Notes: generated by a model from the sequence alone, not told the origin. Counted from the stretch's first letter, positions 28,360 through 38,871 are shown. The stretch is 64,000 bases of DNA from an uncultured Alistipes sp. (GCA_910587675.1 CAJUMU010000002.1:213170-277169); one strand, 5' to 3'. Numbers and translations are program-made.

Positions 28360-29757
28360 TTATCGTCGTTTCAAACCCTCGGGCAGCGGCAGGCGTATGC
28401 GCGAAGCCGACAGCGCGGCTCCGAACATGGCCAGTCCCGCCGCGACGAACAACGCCGCACGGGTCACCTCGCCGCCGTTGAGTCGGAACGACATGGCCAC
28501 CATCGCCGCGCCAAAAGTCTGCCCCACGAGGCGTGCCGAAGCCAGCATGCCGCTCGCCGAACCGCTGCGGTGCTGCGGCGCGGAGGCGATCATTATGCTG
28601 TTGTTGGGCGACTGGAATATTCCGAATCCCATGCCGCACGCCACGAGGCGCCACACGATATCGAAGTGCGACGGCGACTCGGGCAGCAAACCCAGCATCA
28701 CCAGTCCGAAAGCCATTATCGTCAGCCCCGCGAGACCCAAATATCCCGCGTGTATCCTCTCGACCAGCATACCCGCCACGGGAGCCACCACCATGATGAC
28801 CATGGGCCATGCGGTAAAGAGCAGTCCCGTGCCCACTGCATCGTAACCCAAATCGTGCCGAAGTATGAACGGCAACGCCACCATAGCCGCCATCTGCGCC
28901 GTAAAGGAGCATATCGAAGTTATGATCGAAAGCGAAAATATGGGGATGCGCAGCAGGTCGAAAGGCAAGATCGGCATCGGGCGGCGCAACTGTTCGCGCA
29001 CGAAACGCCATGCGACGAAGAGCGTCACGGCTGCCATCTGCACCACATATACCCACTTCGCGCCGTGCAGACAGGCCTCGGCACATCCCATCGCCGAGCC
29101 GAACGTGAAGGCGCACATGGCTCCGTCGCGCCAGTCGAACCGACGTCCCTCTACCTTGACGGGATTATGCGGCAGGAAACGGCCGCTCAGCCACAATGCC
29201 GCCAAACCGATGGGGATATTGACCGCGAAGAGCCAATGCCACGAGGCGACCGAGAGTATGGCCGCCGCGATGGATGGGCCCGCCACCGACGACACGGCCA
29301 CAACGGTGGCGTTTACGCCCATACCGCGCCCGAGCATGCGGCGGGGATAGATGATTCTGATCAAGGTCGTGTTGACGCTCGTCACGGCCGCGGCGCCCAA
29401 GCCCTGCAAGGCGCGCCACACGATGAGCGACACGAGTCCCGACGAGAAAGTGCAGCCGACCGAGGCTGCGGTGAAGAGGGCGAGACCCGCGATATAGACG
29501 CGGCGGTAACCCACGATGTCGCCCAGATTGGAGAACACGAGCAGCATCGTGACCACGGCCAGCTGGTAGGCGTTGATAATCCACACCGAGTCGGCCGACG
29601 ATATGCCCATCTCCTCCGATATGGTGGGCAACGCCACGTTGGCGATGACGCTGTCGATCACCGACAGCGACACACCGAACGCCACCGCGACGATGGCCCA
29701 CAAACGGCGGGGCATCGGCAGCCCGTTCCACTCGGTATTTCCGACTATATCATTCAT
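28360..29757 (-). CDS. MFS exporter, DHA2 (EmrB/QacA-like) family
   Basis: This protein of about 465 residues has 13-14 hydrophobic segments. The first reads LWAIVAVAFGVSLSVIDSVIANVALPTI, where the aspartate in the first helix (LSVIDSVIANVAL) is the DHA2 motif. DIVGYRRVYIAGLALF fits motif A between TM2 and TM3. These transporters usually export drugs or toxic metabolites by proton antiport; the substrate is unknown. The start at 29757 (MNDIVGNTEWNG) avoids overlapping the upstream receptor gene, although the frame is open to 29832. It sits between the TonB-dependent receptor and malQ in a co-directional run. Confidence 0.88.
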   Translation of the reverse strand: MNDIVGNTEWNGLPMPRRLWAIVAVAFGVSLSVIDSVIANVALPTISEEMGISSADSVWIINAYQLAVVTMLLVFSNLGDIVGYRRVYIAGLALFTAASVGCTFSSGLVSLIVWRALQGLGAAAVTSVNTTLIRIIYPRRMLGRGMGVNATVVAVSSVAGPSIAAAILSVASWHWLFAVNIPIGLAALWLSGRFLPHNPVKVEGRRFDWRDGAMCAFTFGSAMGCAEACLHGAKWVYVVQMAAVTLFVAWRFVREQLRRPMPILPFDLLRIPIFSLSIITSICSFTAQMAAMVALPFILRHDLGYDAVGTGLLFTAWPMVIMVVAPVAGMLVERIHAGYLGLAGLTIMAFGLVMLGLLPESPSHFDIVWRLVACGMGFGIFQSPNNSIMIASAPQHRSGSASGMLASARLVGQTFGAAMVAMSFRLNGGEVTRAALFVAAGLAMFGAALSASRIRLPLPEGLKRR

Positions 29758-29803
29758 CCTGCGTCGCGTAACATGCAAAAACGGTTCAAAAACGGAGTCG
29801 GGA

Positions 29804-32212
29804 TCAGAAATCCTTGCCCTCGAACACCGCACCCGACGAGACGGTGCCAGTATGCTCCTTGCGCCCCGCGGCGTTGAACGTATAGCCCAACGAGAAGACT
29901 ATGTTCGGATACTTCGGCCGCACGTGCGTGGCGGACACTAACGTCGGCGTAATGCGGCTGTTACGGTAGCGGGCCGTACGGAACACGTCGTGCGCCACCA
30001 CGGCCGCCGTCACGCGGTTGCCGAAAAGGCTCTGTCTCAACGCCAGATCGAAGTAACAGTATCCTTTCTCGCGGCCCTGCGTGAGCACGGCGGGCCCCAC
30101 GACGTTGGCGTCGAATTGGACGCTCGTGTTGCGTCCCGCCGCGAAGTTATTCATCACGGCCAGCGCGTAATTAGTGTTCGAGGTGTCGACGCAACCTTCG
30201 TAACGGCTCGTGAACGTGTAACCGAACACGCTCCCGTTGACGGTAACGTTCCACCATCGCGTCGCCTTTACGCGGGCGTTCATCTCCAATCCTATCGAGC
30301 GGTCGTTGCCCGCGTTTATCAACGAATCGAGCGTCACGCCGGCTTCGTAGGCCACGCGCACGCGGTCGCGCACGCCGCGGCGATGGCGGTAGAATCCCGT
30401 GAGAGCGATAGAGTTCTCCTCGGCGATGGTTTTGCGGTAGCCGACTTCGAGCGAGTGGATGTACTCGGGCGCGATATCGGGGTTGCCTATCTGCTTGGTG
30501 TAGTAATCCTCATAGGTGATGTAGGGCTCCAGCTGCCATATTCCCGGGCGGTTGGTGCGATAGGAGTAACCGAGCGAGAAGATGTTGTCGCGCGGAGCGA
30601 CGTAGGCCACGTGGGCCGAGGGGAACAGCTCCATGCGCGTAATGTGGCGGTCGGCGCCCTCGACGGCTATCGTCAGCTCGTCGATGGTGCGGTCGGCCCT
30701 TAAGCCCGCGTCGAACTCCACGGGACCCATCTTGTCGGTGAGCATCGCATAACCCGAATGAATCTGACGACGATAGAAGAACGGAGCGCGCAGATCGTCC
30801 TGCCACACGAAATCCGACATGCCGCGATCCCAATACTTTATGTTATACTCGCCGTGCTCGCTGTAAGAAGTATATTGGTATCCCAACTCCAGCCTGCCCT
30901 CGGGGCGGTAGTTGAGCTCGTAGGAGGCCGTGCCGTCGAAGTCCCAATGGTGCTCCTTCTCGTAACCGCGGGTGCCCTCGTTGCGCGCGCCCGAGGCGTC
31001 GAACATGTTGCTCTCCGTGTACTCCAACGCATACCAGTCGTAACGCAGACGGCCCGAAACGGAGATCTTGTCGCCGCGGTCGTTCAGACGGAATGCATAG
31101 TCGGCGGCCAGCTGCGCCAGACTCTTTTCGTTCGAATAACGGTCGTGGCTATCGTAAACGTTGTCGTTCAGCACCGTCTCGCCCTGCATGCGATGTTCGT
31201 AATAGCGCATATCGCCGCCGCGGGCCGTTATGGCATCGCCGCTTTGGAACTCTACCAGAAGATCGTGACGACGATTCTCATACTCCCAGCCCACGCGGCC
31301 TATGCCCGACGGGCGGCCGCTGTGACGCGTGCCGTCGGCCTGCGACGTGGTGACGAAATCGTCCACCACGGTGGTCTTCATCTGACTGAAGTCGCTCTTG
31401 CCCTTCATGTCGGAACCCGAGCCGCCGACATACCACCGATGCGACCCCTTGCGATAGCTGAGCAGCAGGTCGCCGCTCCACGAACCGATGGTGCTGCCCG
31501 ATACGTCGGCCGCGCCGCTGACGCCTTCGTCCGTATGACGCTTGGTCACGATGTTTATTATGCCCACGTCGCCGTCGGTCTTGTAACGGGCCGAGGGGGT
31601 CGTGATGATCTCTATGTCCTTAATGTTCGACGCCGCGATCTGTTGCAGCGCACGCGTGCCCTCCAGCATGCTCGGCTTGCCGTCGACATAGACCAGAAAA
31701 CCCGTACTGCCGCGGAACGACACCTCGCCGTCGGCGTCCACGCGCACCGAAGGCGTCGACTTCAGCACGTCGACGGCCGTGCCGCCCGCGGCCGAGAGCA
31801 CCGACGAAGCGTTTATGCTTTGGCGGTCGAGTTTGTAGACTATCTTGCTGCGGTGACCCGTCACGGTCACCTCCTTCAACCCCGTTTCGACCATCGAAAG
31901 CGGAATATCGCCGAGGTCGATCCTTTCGCCATTGCGGAATCGGAGTCTTTTGTTGTAGGGTTGATAACCGACCAGCAGAATCGAGAGCGTATATTCGCCC
32001 TCGCGCACGCGGTCTATCGCGAAACGCCCCTCGCGCACCGTGGTCGACGCGACGGTAGCGTTATCGTCGTTGGTGACGATCACATCGGCGAAATCTATCC
32101 GCTCGCCCGTCGAGGCGTCGGTTACGCGGCCGCATACGCTCGCTGCGCCCTGCGCCAAAGCCGCCGAGGCGCATGCGACGGCGAAGATCAAAGTCAAAAA
32201 AAGTTTCATCAA
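29804..32212 (-). CDS. TonB-dependent outer-membrane receptor with carboxypeptidase-regulatory-like domain
   Basis: This 802-residue protein has a signal peptide (MMKLFLTLIFAVACASAALAQ), a CarboxypepD_reg-like domain (about 24-110: VCGRVTDASTGERIDFADVIV), a plug (about 115-225, with VDVLKSTPSVRVDADGEVSFRG and GIINIVTKRH) and an outer-membrane beta-barrel. It is shorter than SusC, has no SusD partner and ends FEGKDF, so it belongs to the Bacteroidetes receptor group often annotated 'outer membrane beta-barrel protein'. The ligand is unknown; siderophores, cobalamin or peptides are all possible. It lies 38 nt downstream of the AlkD-like gene. Confidence 0.9.
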   Translation of the reverse strand: MMKLFLTLIFAVACASAALAQGAASVCGRVTDASTGERIDFADVIVTNDDNATVASTTVREGRFAIDRVREGEYTLSILLVGYQPYNKRLRFRNGERIDLGDIPLSMVETGLKEVTVTGHRSKIVYKLDRQSINASSVLSAAGGTAVDVLKSTPSVRVDADGEVSFRGSTGFLVYVDGKPSMLEGTRALQQIAASNIKDIEIITTPSARYKTDGDVGIINIVTKRHTDEGVSGAADVSGSTIGSWSGDLLLSYRKGSHRWYVGGSGSDMKGKSDFSQMKTTVVDDFVTTSQADGTRHSGRPSGIGRVGWEYENRRHDLLVEFQSGDAITARGGDMRYYEHRMQGETVLNDNVYDSHDRYSNEKSLAQLAADYAFRLNDRGDKISVSGRLRYDWYALEYTESNMFDASGARNEGTRGYEKEHHWDFDGTASYELNYRPEGRLELGYQYTSYSEHGEYNIKYWDRGMSDFVWQDDLRAPFFYRRQIHSGYAMLTDKMGPVEFDAGLRADRTIDELTIAVEGADRHITRMELFPSAHVAYVAPRDNIFSLGYSYRTNRPGIWQLEPYITYEDYYTKQIGNPDIAPEYIHSLEVGYRKTIAEENSIALTGFYRHRRGVRDRVRVAYEAGVTLDSLINAGNDRSIGLEMNARVKATRWWNVTVNGSVFGYTFTSRYEGCVDTSNTNYALAVMNNFAAGRNTSVQFDANVVGPAVLTQGREKGYCYFDLALRQSLFGNRVTAAVVAHDVFRTARYRNSRITPTLVSATHVRPKYPNIVFSLGYTFNAAGRKEHTGTVSSGAVFEGKDF

Positions 32213-32250
32213 TATCGGGTTAAAGTTCGTGCCATACGGAAAAGTCGCCT

Positions 32251-32961
32251 TTACTTTCGCCTAAGCGCGCGCAGATAATCCTTGCGCTCGGGCGTTATGC
32301 GAAAGCTGTCGATGGCTTTCTGGATCGTCATATTGTGAACGCGCTTGTCCAACACGCTGCTCTCCACCACAGGCAGCGCGACATCCCACTGCTTGACGAG
32401 GGCGAAGCTGAAATACCATGCCACGGCCATGTCGATATAGTATTCGCCCGCTTTCAGGGCGCACAGCCGATCGATATGTTCGGGACGGAAACGGTCGTCC
32501 AGATAGAACCCGAGCAGCGACACCACGCCGAAACGCACCGTGTAGGTATGATCGCTGTCGAGCCACTCCATGATCTTGCGCTCCGCCGCGTCGGGATGGC
32601 GGGCGAAGAGTTTGGGCGAAAGCAGGTCGCACGTGGCCCAATTATCCACATGCGGCAGGAAACGATCGAGTTCGGCCAGCAAACGGTCGATATCCTTTAT
32701 TCGAAGGCACAACAACGCGCCGTGAAGGTTGTCCTCCTCGTAATAGCGGTGCGGCAACTCCGCGAGGAAACGCGACGACAATTCGTCGTCGCGCGCCACC
32801 TCTCGCGCCAGCCGCCTGAGGTCGGGAGTGCGCACCCCGATGATCCGCGCGGGATCGACCGTGGGGAGCAGTCGCGCATGGAAATCGCGATACCCCTCGT
32901 CGCGCAACTCCGACAACCTGCCGACTATGTAATCCGTGCTCGGAATATTGCTCTCCGACAT
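32251..32961 (-). CDS. AlkD-like DNA alkylation repair protein
   Basis: This 236-residue all-helical protein resembles the AlkD/ALK HEAT-repeat family, whose characterised members excise positively charged alkylated bases without base flipping. Visible family features are IIGVRTPDLRRLAREVA near the N-terminus, VDNWATCDLLSP (conserved W and D for DNA contact) in the middle, and YIDMAVAWYFSFALVK toward the end. Length fits the family (about 230). It is 1 nt from deoD, so the two are probably co-transcribed. Confidence 0.88.
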   Translation of the reverse strand: MSESNIPSTDYIVGRLSELRDEGYRDFHARLLPTVDPARIIGVRTPDLRRLAREVARDDELSSRFLAELPHRYYEEDNLHGALLCLRIKDIDRLLAELDRFLPHVDNWATCDLLSPKLFARHPDAAERKIMEWLDSDHTYTVRFGVVSLLGFYLDDRFRPEHIDRLCALKAGEYYIDMAVAWYFSFALVKQWDVALPVVESSVLDKRVHNMTIQKAIDSFRITPERKDYLRALRRK

Positions 32962-32962
32962 A

Positions 32963-33673
32963 TCAGATAATGTCGAACGCGATCTCCATCATGTTGGTGA
33001 AGCTGTTCTGACGCTGTTCGGCCGTGCATGCCGTGCCCTTCACCAGCGAATCCGACACAGTGCAAATGCACAGAGCCTTGTTACCGCTTCGGGCCGCATT
33101 CATGTAGAGCGCGGCGGCCTCCATCTCCACGGCCAGCACGCCCATCTTCTGCCAAGCCTTCCAACTCTCGGGATCGTCGCCGTAAAACACGTCGCTCGCC
33201 AGCAGATTGCCCACCTTGTAACGTATCCCCATCGCCTCGGCCTTCTCGGCGGCGGCGCGCGCCAGACCGAAATCGGCTATCGGGGCGAATGTCCCGGGCA
33301 GGTTGAACTGCGCGCCGTAATTCGAATCTGTGCATGAGCCCATGCCCACCACCACGTCGCCCAACTCCAGATCGGGATCGAAAGCGCCCGCGGAACCCGT
33401 TCGGATGATGCTCTTCACACCGTAGAAGTTGAACAGCTCGTAAGTGTAGATGCCGATCGACGGGATGCCCATGCCGTGGCCCTGCACCGAGACGCGCTTG
33501 CCCTTGTAGGTACCCGTGAATCCGAGCATGCCGCGCACATTGTTGTACTGCACGGGGTTCTCCAGAAAACGCTCGGCCATAACCTTGGCGCGCAACGGGT
33601 CGCCCGCCATTATAACCTTGTCAGCGATCTCGCCCGCGGCGGCCCCTATGTGGGGCGTGGGAGTCTTTGCCAT
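32963..33673 (-). CDS. deoD: Purine nucleoside phosphorylase, DeoD type
   Basis: This 236-residue hexameric-type enzyme cleaves purine (deoxy)ribonucleosides with phosphate for salvage. Family signatures: MAGDPLRAK (phosphate contact), [33 protein letters not shown] (ribose contact) and TVSDSL carrying the catalytic aspartate. Length matches E. coli DeoD (239). It is in a run with nagB upstream (12 nt) and the AlkD-like gene downstream. Confidence 0.95.
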   Translation of the reverse strand: MAKTPTPHIGAAAGEIADKVIMAGDPLRAKVMAERFLENPVQYNNVRGMLGFTGTYKGKRVSVQGHGMGIPSIGIYTYELFNFYGVKSIIRTGSAGAFDPDLELGDVVVGMGSCTDSNYGAQFNLPGTFAPIADFGLARAAAEKAEAMGIRYKVGNLLASDVFYGDDPESWKAWQKMGVLAVEMEAAALYMNAARSGNKALCICTVSDSLVKGTACTAEQRQNSFTNMMEIAFDII

Positions 33674-33685
33674 AACGTTTCTATA

Positions 33686-34477
33686 TTATAAATTGCACTT
33701 CTCTATATCCTTGAAATAGCGATAGGTGTTCACCTTAAGCTCGCCCACGGCAGGTTCGTCGCACACCAGAATGCCTTTGGGGTGCATCTGCAACGCCGTG
33801 ATGGTCCACGCGTGCGACACCGCGCCCTCGACGCACTGCTGCACCGCGCGTGCCTTCTTGTGGCCCAACGCCAGCACCAGCACCTGCTTGGCCGAGCATA
33901 CCGTGCCTACACCCACGGTGAGGGCGAGTTTGGGTACCTTCGTGACGTCGTTGTCGAAGAAACGCGAATTGACGATGATGGTGTCCTCCGTCAGAGTCTT
34001 AACGCGCGTGCGCGACTCAAGCGACGAGAAAGGCTCGTTGAAGGCCAGATGGCCGTCCTCGCCCACGCCGCCGATGAACAGGTCGATTCCGCCAGCAGCC
34101 GCTATGCGATCCTCGTAAGAGGCGCACTCGGCGTCAAGATCGGCGGCGTTGCCGTTCAGGATGTTGACATTCTCGCGCTTGATGTCGATGTGCGAGAAGA
34201 AATTGTTCCACATAAAAGAGTGGTAGCTCTCGGGATGCTCCTCGGGCAGACCCACATACTCGTCCATGTTGAATGTGACGACATTGGCGAACGACACCTT
34301 GCCCGCCTTGTTCAGCGCGATAAGCTCCGAATACATGCCCAGCGGGGTCGATCCCGTGGGCAGTCCCAGCACGAAAGGTTCGCCGCACACGGCAGCCTTG
34401 GCGTTTATCTGCGACGCAACGTAATGCGCCGCCCAACGGCCCGCCTCGGCCGCATTGTTCTCTATGATGACTCTCAT
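33686..34477 (-). CDS. nagB: Glucosamine-6-phosphate deaminase
   Basis: This 263-residue enzyme converts glucosamine-6-phosphate to fructose-6-phosphate and ammonia. The residues that can be aligned by eye with E. coli NagB (266 aa) keep nearly the same numbers: MDEYVGL with D72, and [14 protein letters not shown] with D141, H143 and E148. It is therefore expected to be active, unlike the NagB-like half of its upstream neighbour. The gap to that neighbour is 5 nt, indicating one transcript. Confidence 0.95.
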   Translation of the reverse strand: MRVIIENNAAEAGRWAAHYVASQINAKAAVCGEPFVLGLPTGSTPLGMYSELIALNKAGKVSFANVVTFNMDEYVGLPEEHPESYHSFMWNNFFSHIDIKRENVNILNGNAADLDAECASYEDRIAAAGGIDLFIGGVGEDGHLAFNEPFSSLESRTRVKTLTEDTIIVNSRFFDNDVTKVPKLALTVGVGTVCSAKQVLVLALGHKKARAVQQCVEGAVSHAWTITALQMHPKGILVCDEPAVGELKVNTYRYFKDIEKCNL

Positions 34478-34482
34478 AACGG

Positions 34483-36417
34483 TTATAATTTCATTTTAAC
34501 GAAAACTTCGATAGCTTGGTATTCGGCCATGCCCAACAGATCGTACAGACGGGCCGTGTTTTGCGTGCGCTCCTCGGCGCGCTGCCAGAACTCGCGGCTG
34601 TCGTCGCCCGGGAACGGAACGATATCTTTCTGCGAGAGGTGGCGATAGATGGCGTGACGCTTCTTGATAAGCTCGTCGGGGCTCAAAGGCACCGCCATGT
34701 CGACCATGCCGATCTCCCACTCCATCCATGCGCCGCGATAGAGCCAGATAACGCACTCCTTGAGCCACTCCTCGCCCTCCAGACGGCTCAGAGCCTCCAG
34801 CACGGCTTCGGTGCAGACGCGGTGGGTGCCGTGAGGATCGGCCAGATCGCCCGCCAAATATATCTGATGTGGCTTCACCTCCAGCAACAGCTCGGTGATG
34901 ATCTCGATATCCTTGTCGGTGCGCTGTCCCTTCTTGATGCCGCCCGTCTCATAGAACGGCAGATTAAGGAAGTGGGCGTTGGTGTTCTCGTTCAGGCCGA
35001 ACGAACGCACCGCGGCGCGCGCCTCGGCGCGGCGGATGGCGCCCTTGATATTGAGCAGAGCGCGAGGCTCGGGTTCGCCCTTCTTCTTCGACGCGATGAT
35101 CTCGCGCACCTCGTCCACGCGGTCGCCGAAACCGAGTTCGCGCGCCGTGTCGAGATTCTGTATCACCACGTCGTCGTGCACGGCCACGTTGCCCGAGGTC
35201 TCGTATGCCACATGCACGTCGTGACCCTGCTCAACCAGACGGATGAACGTGCCGCCCATCGAGATGACGTCGTCGTCGGGGTGCGGCGAGAAGATGATGA
35301 CACGCTTCGGGAACGGAGTCGAAGGCACGGGACGCGTCGAGTCATCGGCATCGGGCTTGCCGCCCGGCCATCCCGTAATCGTATGCTGGAGGTCGTTGAA
35401 CACCTTGATGTTCACCCCGTCGTACGACATGCCGACGGCATCGAGCAACTCGCCGAGCGAATGTTCGATATAGTCGGTATAGGTGAGCTTAAGTATCGGT
35501 TTTTGAACCACGCCGCACAGCCATACCACCGCCTTGCGGACCAGACGCGGGGTCCAGTCGCAGGGGCCCACCAGCCACGGAGCCTTTTTCACCGTGAGGT
35601 AGTCGGCCGCAGGATCGTCCACGACGGCCTCGATGTTGGGATGGTTTTGCAACAGCGACGCGGGGATGAGGCGGGTAGCCTCGCCCTCGACGACCTTGCT
35701 TATAACATTGGCCTTGTCCTCGCCCCAAGCCATGAGGATTATGCGCTTGGTATTCATCACGGTGCTGAGGCCCATCGTAATGGCCATCTTGGGTGTGTTC
35801 TCTATACCGTAGAACAAGCCTGCCTGCACCTTGCGCGACTGGTAGGTGAGCTGCACCATGCGGGTCACCGATTTGGCGTACGACCCGGGCTCGTTGAATC
35901 CGATCTGGCCCTGCGCGCCCATGCCGATGACCATAAGGTCGATGTTGCGCGCCTTGCGGTCGTATTCGGCGCAGTAGGCCGACACCTTGTCGACGGGAAC
36001 CGAACCGTCGATTATGTGCACGTTCTCGGGCAGGATATCGATATGGCTCAGGAAATCCTCGTGGATCATATAGTTGCGGCTCTGCTGCTCGGTGGCCTTT
36101 ATGGGATAGAACTCGTCGAGACTGTATACCTCCACCTGCTTGAACGACACCTCGCCATTCTTGTAGCGGTTGACCAGTTCGCGATATACGCCTATGGGGG
36201 TCTTGCCCGTGGTGAGTCCGAGCGCGAACAGACGCTGCTCGCCCGACGCCTCGTGCATGCGGATGGCGCGCACGACCTGATCGGCCACGTACATCACGCC
36301 GTCGCTCTCCACCTCGAAAACGGATGTGGGAATCTTCTCGTAACGATGGATGATGTCGGTAGGGGTGCCGTCGAGCATCAAACCACCGTCCTGCGGTAAC
36401 GAATACTTGTTTTTCAT
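34483..36417 (-). CDS. Fusion of a NagB-like domain and a PIG-L/LmbE deacetylase domain
   Basis: A 644-residue two-domain protein. Residues about 25-290 resemble glucosamine-6-phosphate deaminase ([25 protein letters not shown]), but the site equivalent to E. coli D141/H143 reads [14 protein letters not shown], with Q169 and Q171. The ring-opening histidine and its aspartate are therefore missing. Residues about 370-640 are a PIG-L (GlcNAc-PI de-N-acetylase/LmbE) domain with the zinc motif SPHPDDD (H379, D381, D382) and a later [14 protein letters not shown] reasonable inference is that the second domain deacetylates an amino-sugar derivative while the first binds a sugar phosphate. Proteins of this architecture occur in Bacteroidetes, often named just 'glucosamine-6-phosphate deaminase'. 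It heads the run followed by nagB. Confidence 0.87.
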   Translation of the reverse strand: MKNKYSLPQDGGLMLDGTPTDIIHRYEKIPTSVFEVESDGVMYVADQVVRAIRMHEASGEQRLFALGLTTGKTPIGVYRELVNRYKNGEVSFKQVEVYSLDEFYPIKATEQQSRNYMIHEDFLSHIDILPENVHIIDGSVPVDKVSAYCAEYDRKARNIDLMVIGMGAQGQIGFNEPGSYAKSVTRMVQLTYQSRKVQAGLFYGIENTPKMAITMGLSTVMNTKRIILMAWGEDKANVISKVVEGEATRLIPASLLQNHPNIEAVVDDPAADYLTVKKAPWLVGPCDWTPRLVRKAVVWLCGVVQKPILKLTYTDYIEHSLGELLDAVGMSYDGVNIKVFNDLQHTITGWPGGKPDADDSTRPVPSTPFPKRVIIFSPHPDDDVISMGGTFIRLVEQGHDVHVAYETSGNVAVHDDVVIQNLDTARELGFGDRVDEVREIIASKKKGEPEPRALLNIKGAIRRAEARAAVRSFGLNENTNAHFLNLPFYETGGIKKGQRTDKDIEIITELLLEVKPHQIYLAGDLADPHGTHRVCTEAVLEALSRLEGEEWLKECVIWLYRGAWMEWEIGMVDMAVPLSPDELIKKRHAIYRHLSQKDIVPFPGDDSREFWQRAEERTQNTARLYDLLGMAEYQAIEVFVKMKL

Positions 36418-36753
36418 ACTTTGACTATAATTTGTTCGATATTGTTCCGTTTGCCTTGGAATAGATCCTATTCACTGCAAATTTATAAAATATAATTCAC
36501 AATAACGGCCTTGCAACGATAAAATTATGACGCCGTTTCGTCATATTCCGACGGCGAGGCGCACAGCGGGCATGCGAAAATTTTGCGGCGAAACTCAATT
36601 GCGGCCGCATAATTGTTATTTTTACTTCGAAATACGCATATTGTTGGCGTTATTGCAAATAATGTTATACCTTTGCTTAGGGTTTCGAACCGAAAGGCGT
36701 TTCGAATAAAACCAAAAGCAAACAGTAAACTTAAACCATAAAACATACCATTT
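36418..36753. promoter_or_regulatory. Divergent control region, NagB-like fusion / GDPD gene
   Basis: In this AT-rich 336-bp gap, the rightward promoter is TTG (36644-36646), 21 nt, TACCTTTG (36668-36675), giving a leader of about 70 nt for the GDPD gene. Leftward there is a -7 box TAAATTTG on the minus strand (36478-36485) without a clear -33 element. Nothing coding is seen. Confidence 0.7.
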
Positions 36754-37512
36754 ATGAAAAGATTTCTGATATTGGCGGCGTCTCTTTTCGCCGCGACGAC
36801 GATTTTCGCGCAGACTCAGGTGATAGCTCACAGAGGTTATCACGCCAAGGAGGGTTCGGCGCACAACACCATTTCGAGCCTCAAGAACGCGCAGGATCTG
36901 GGAACATACGGATCGGAGTGCGACGTGAACGAGACGGCCGACGGAGTATTGGTGGTGATCCACGGCCCCAAGCACGGCAAGTACAACGTGCAGCAGACCG
37001 ATTTCGCGACGTTGCGCGCGCAGGCTCTCGCCAACGGAGAGACCCTGCCGACTCTGGACGAGTATCTGGCGCAGGCGAAGAAGAACACCGCCACCAAGCT
37101 CATCATCGAGATCAAGAACCATCCCACCCCCGAGCAGGAGGCGCGCGTAGTGAAAAACGTGCTCGCCGCCGTCAAGAAATACAAGTTGCGCAAGGATGTG
37201 GAGTATATCGGTTTCAGCCGGTACGTCTGCGACCAGCTCGTGAAGAACGGCCCCAAGGGCACGAAAGTGGCTTATCTGAACGGCAACCTCACTCCCGAGC
37301 AGTGCAAGGAGCGCGGATATACCGGCATAGATTACAACATCGGCGTCATGAAGAAGCACCCGGAGTGGATCAAGCAGTGCCACGATCTCGGTCTGACCGT
37401 AAACGTATGGACCGTGAACGATACCGACAATCTGAAGTGGTGCATCGACAACGGCGTGGATTACATAACTACCGACAACCCCGTCGAGGCCAATCGCCTG
37501 CTGGGCAAGTAG
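36754..37512 (+). CDS. Exported glycerophosphodiester phosphodiesterase-family protein
   Basis: This 252-residue protein has a signal peptide (MKRFLILAASLFAATTIFAQ) and a GDPD-type TIM barrel. The core residues are present: H26-R27 (IAHRG), E55 and D57 (GSECDVNET), and H70 (VVIHG). The usual ENT after the first motif reads HNT and the usual HD reads HG, variants that also occur in other Bacteroidetes members. C-terminal signatures are TVNVWTVNDTDNLKWCIDNGVDYITTDNP. It probably hydrolyses glycerophosphodiesters from phospholipids in the periplasm, but the exact substrate is uncertain. It is a single-gene unit with promoter and terminator. Confidence 0.88.
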   Translation: MKRFLILAASLFAATTIFAQTQVIAHRGYHAKEGSAHNTISSLKNAQDLGTYGSECDVNETADGVLVVIHGPKHGKYNVQQTDFATLRAQALANGETLPTLDEYLAQAKKNTATKLIIEIKNHPTPEQEARVVKNVLAAVKKYKLRKDVEYIGFSRYVCDQLVKNGPKGTKVAYLNGNLTPEQCKERGYTGIDYNIGVMKKHPEWIKQCHDLGLTVNVWTVNDTDNLKWCIDNGVDYITTDNPVEANRLLGK

Positions 37513-37533
37513 TCTTCACCCGAAACGGATAAA

Positions 37534-37569
37534 ATCAAGGATGCGAAAATCGGTTTTCGCATCCTTGAT
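37534..37569. terminator. Bidirectional terminator between the GDPD gene and the NCS2 permease gene
   Basis: A perfect 16-bp stem (ATCAAGGATGCGAAAA / TTTTCGCATCCTTGAT) with loop TCGG lies between the convergent ends of the two genes, 22 nt from each stop. Confidence 0.9.
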
Positions 37570-37590
37570 CGTTTTAATGCCCATCGGGCA

Positions 37591-38871
37591 TTATTGTTTT
37601 TCTTTCTCCGAATCGCGGAATACGACATGTTCGAGCAGCAGCACGGCGAGCACGCCCATGACGAACCCATTGCCGACTATGGGTCGGAGCATGACGGGAA
37701 TGACCGACATCGGAATACCCGAAAAAAGCAGCGCCACCATGACGGGAAGGCCGATTATGAGGTACGATTCGAATCTGCCTGCGCCGCCCGATGCCGACAT
37801 CATCTGAAACGACGCGGCGAGCTGCGTGCCCATAAGGTAGAGCAGAATGACGCCTATGACCGTATTGGGAATAGCCGACAACACGGCTATGAGCGACGGC
37901 GCGAAAGCGCACACCACGAGTCCCGCGCCCGCGGGCAGCAGTGCGAAACGCGATGCGCAGAGCGACGAGGCGATCACCCCGGGCGACATGGAGTAGTTCA
38001 CGGGGCCTATGACGCCCATTCCGCCCGCCACGATATTCATAAGGCCCGTAAGCCCCACTCCGCGGCGGCAACGTTTGTCGGTATCGGTCGTGCCGAGCAT
38101 CGCGCCGAGCGATTGCACCGATCCCACGTCGTTAATCACCAGAGCCACATAGCAGAACAGAAACGCCGCGATCATGCTGCCGTCGAACTCCATGCGCGGC
38201 AGCAGCAACGCGCCGTCCGACTTGGAATAGGCCGCGAACACGTCGCCGAAGCCGCCGTAAACGGCGTAATAGATCGCGCTGCCGATCAAAAGCGCGACGG
38301 GTATCACGAGCGACTTGCGCACGCCGCTCAGTCGGTAGGAGGCTATCGCCATGGCGGGGGTGCACAATACCGTGAACCACAAACCGAAGGCATAACGCCC
38401 CTCTTCGCCCGCGGGGAATATGAGATTCTTGATCGTCGGAGCCAGCGTATAGGCGATCAACATAAGTATGACCACCACTATGCGCGGCGTGAAGACGCGT
38501 TGCAGGCGTTCGAGAGTGCGCCCCAGCGACAGAGCCGCCACGGCTGCGCCGCCTATTACCACGGCAGTATATATCTTGTCGGTGTCGACTTCGGCGCCCT
38601 GCGACGCCAAAGCAGTAATGATGCCCACCAGAAGCACCGACGCGGGTCCCACGACGATGGGCATGCGATGTCCCCACAATACCTGAACTATCGTCGCGAC
38701 GCCCATCAACGCGAATACCTTTTGCGCGTAAAGCACGCGCTCGGCGGGCGAGCCCACCGCGATGAAGAGCGACGTGGTGACTACCGCCACCGCGAGCACG
38801 AACCATTGCAGGCTGTAAAGCATGAGTTGTCCGACGCGCGGACGATCGTCGATTCCGTATTTCAAGTTCAT
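37591..38871 (-). CDS. NCS2-family nucleobase permease (uracil/xanthine type)
   Basis: This 426-residue integral membrane protein has about 12-14 hydrophobic segments. NCS2 features: GHRMPIVVGPASVLLVGIITAL (the TM3 region, PAS motif), and NDVGSVQSLGAML followed by RGVGLTGLMNIVAGGMGVIGPVNYS (the TM8-TM10 region). It should import a nucleobase by proton symport; uracil, xanthine or uric acid cannot be told apart. The start overlaps the PiT stop codon (ATGA, 4 nt), so the two genes are coupled. The deoD gene is nearby but not in this transcript. Confidence 0.87.
   Translation of the reverse strand: MNLKYGIDDRPRVGQLMLYSLQWFVLAVAVVTTSLFIAVGSPAERVLYAQKVFALMGVATIVQVLWGHRMPIVVGPASVLLVGIITALASQGAEVDTDKIYTAVVIGGAAVAALSLGRTLERLQRVFTPRIVVVILMLIAYTLAPTIKNLIFPAGEEGRYAFGLWFTVLCTPAMAIASYRLSGVRKSLVIPVALLIGSAIYYAVYGGFGDVFAAYSKSDGALLLPRMEFDGSMIAAFLFCYVALVINDVGSVQSLGAMLGTTDTDKRCRRGVGLTGLMNIVAGGMGVIGPVNYSMSPGVIASSLCASRFALLPAGAGLVVCAFAPSLIAVLSAIPNTVIGVILLYLMGTQLAASFQMMSASGGAGRFESYLIIGLPVMVALLFSGIPMSVIPVMLRPIVGNGFVMGVLAVLLLEHVVFRDSEKEKQ

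Noticed and set aside
36754..37512. GDPD-like protein as a catalytically dead homologue because of HNT and HG motifs
   Set aside because: The core residues H26, R27, E55, D57 and H70 are all present, and similar variants are common in Bacteroidetes members, so loss of activity is not supported.
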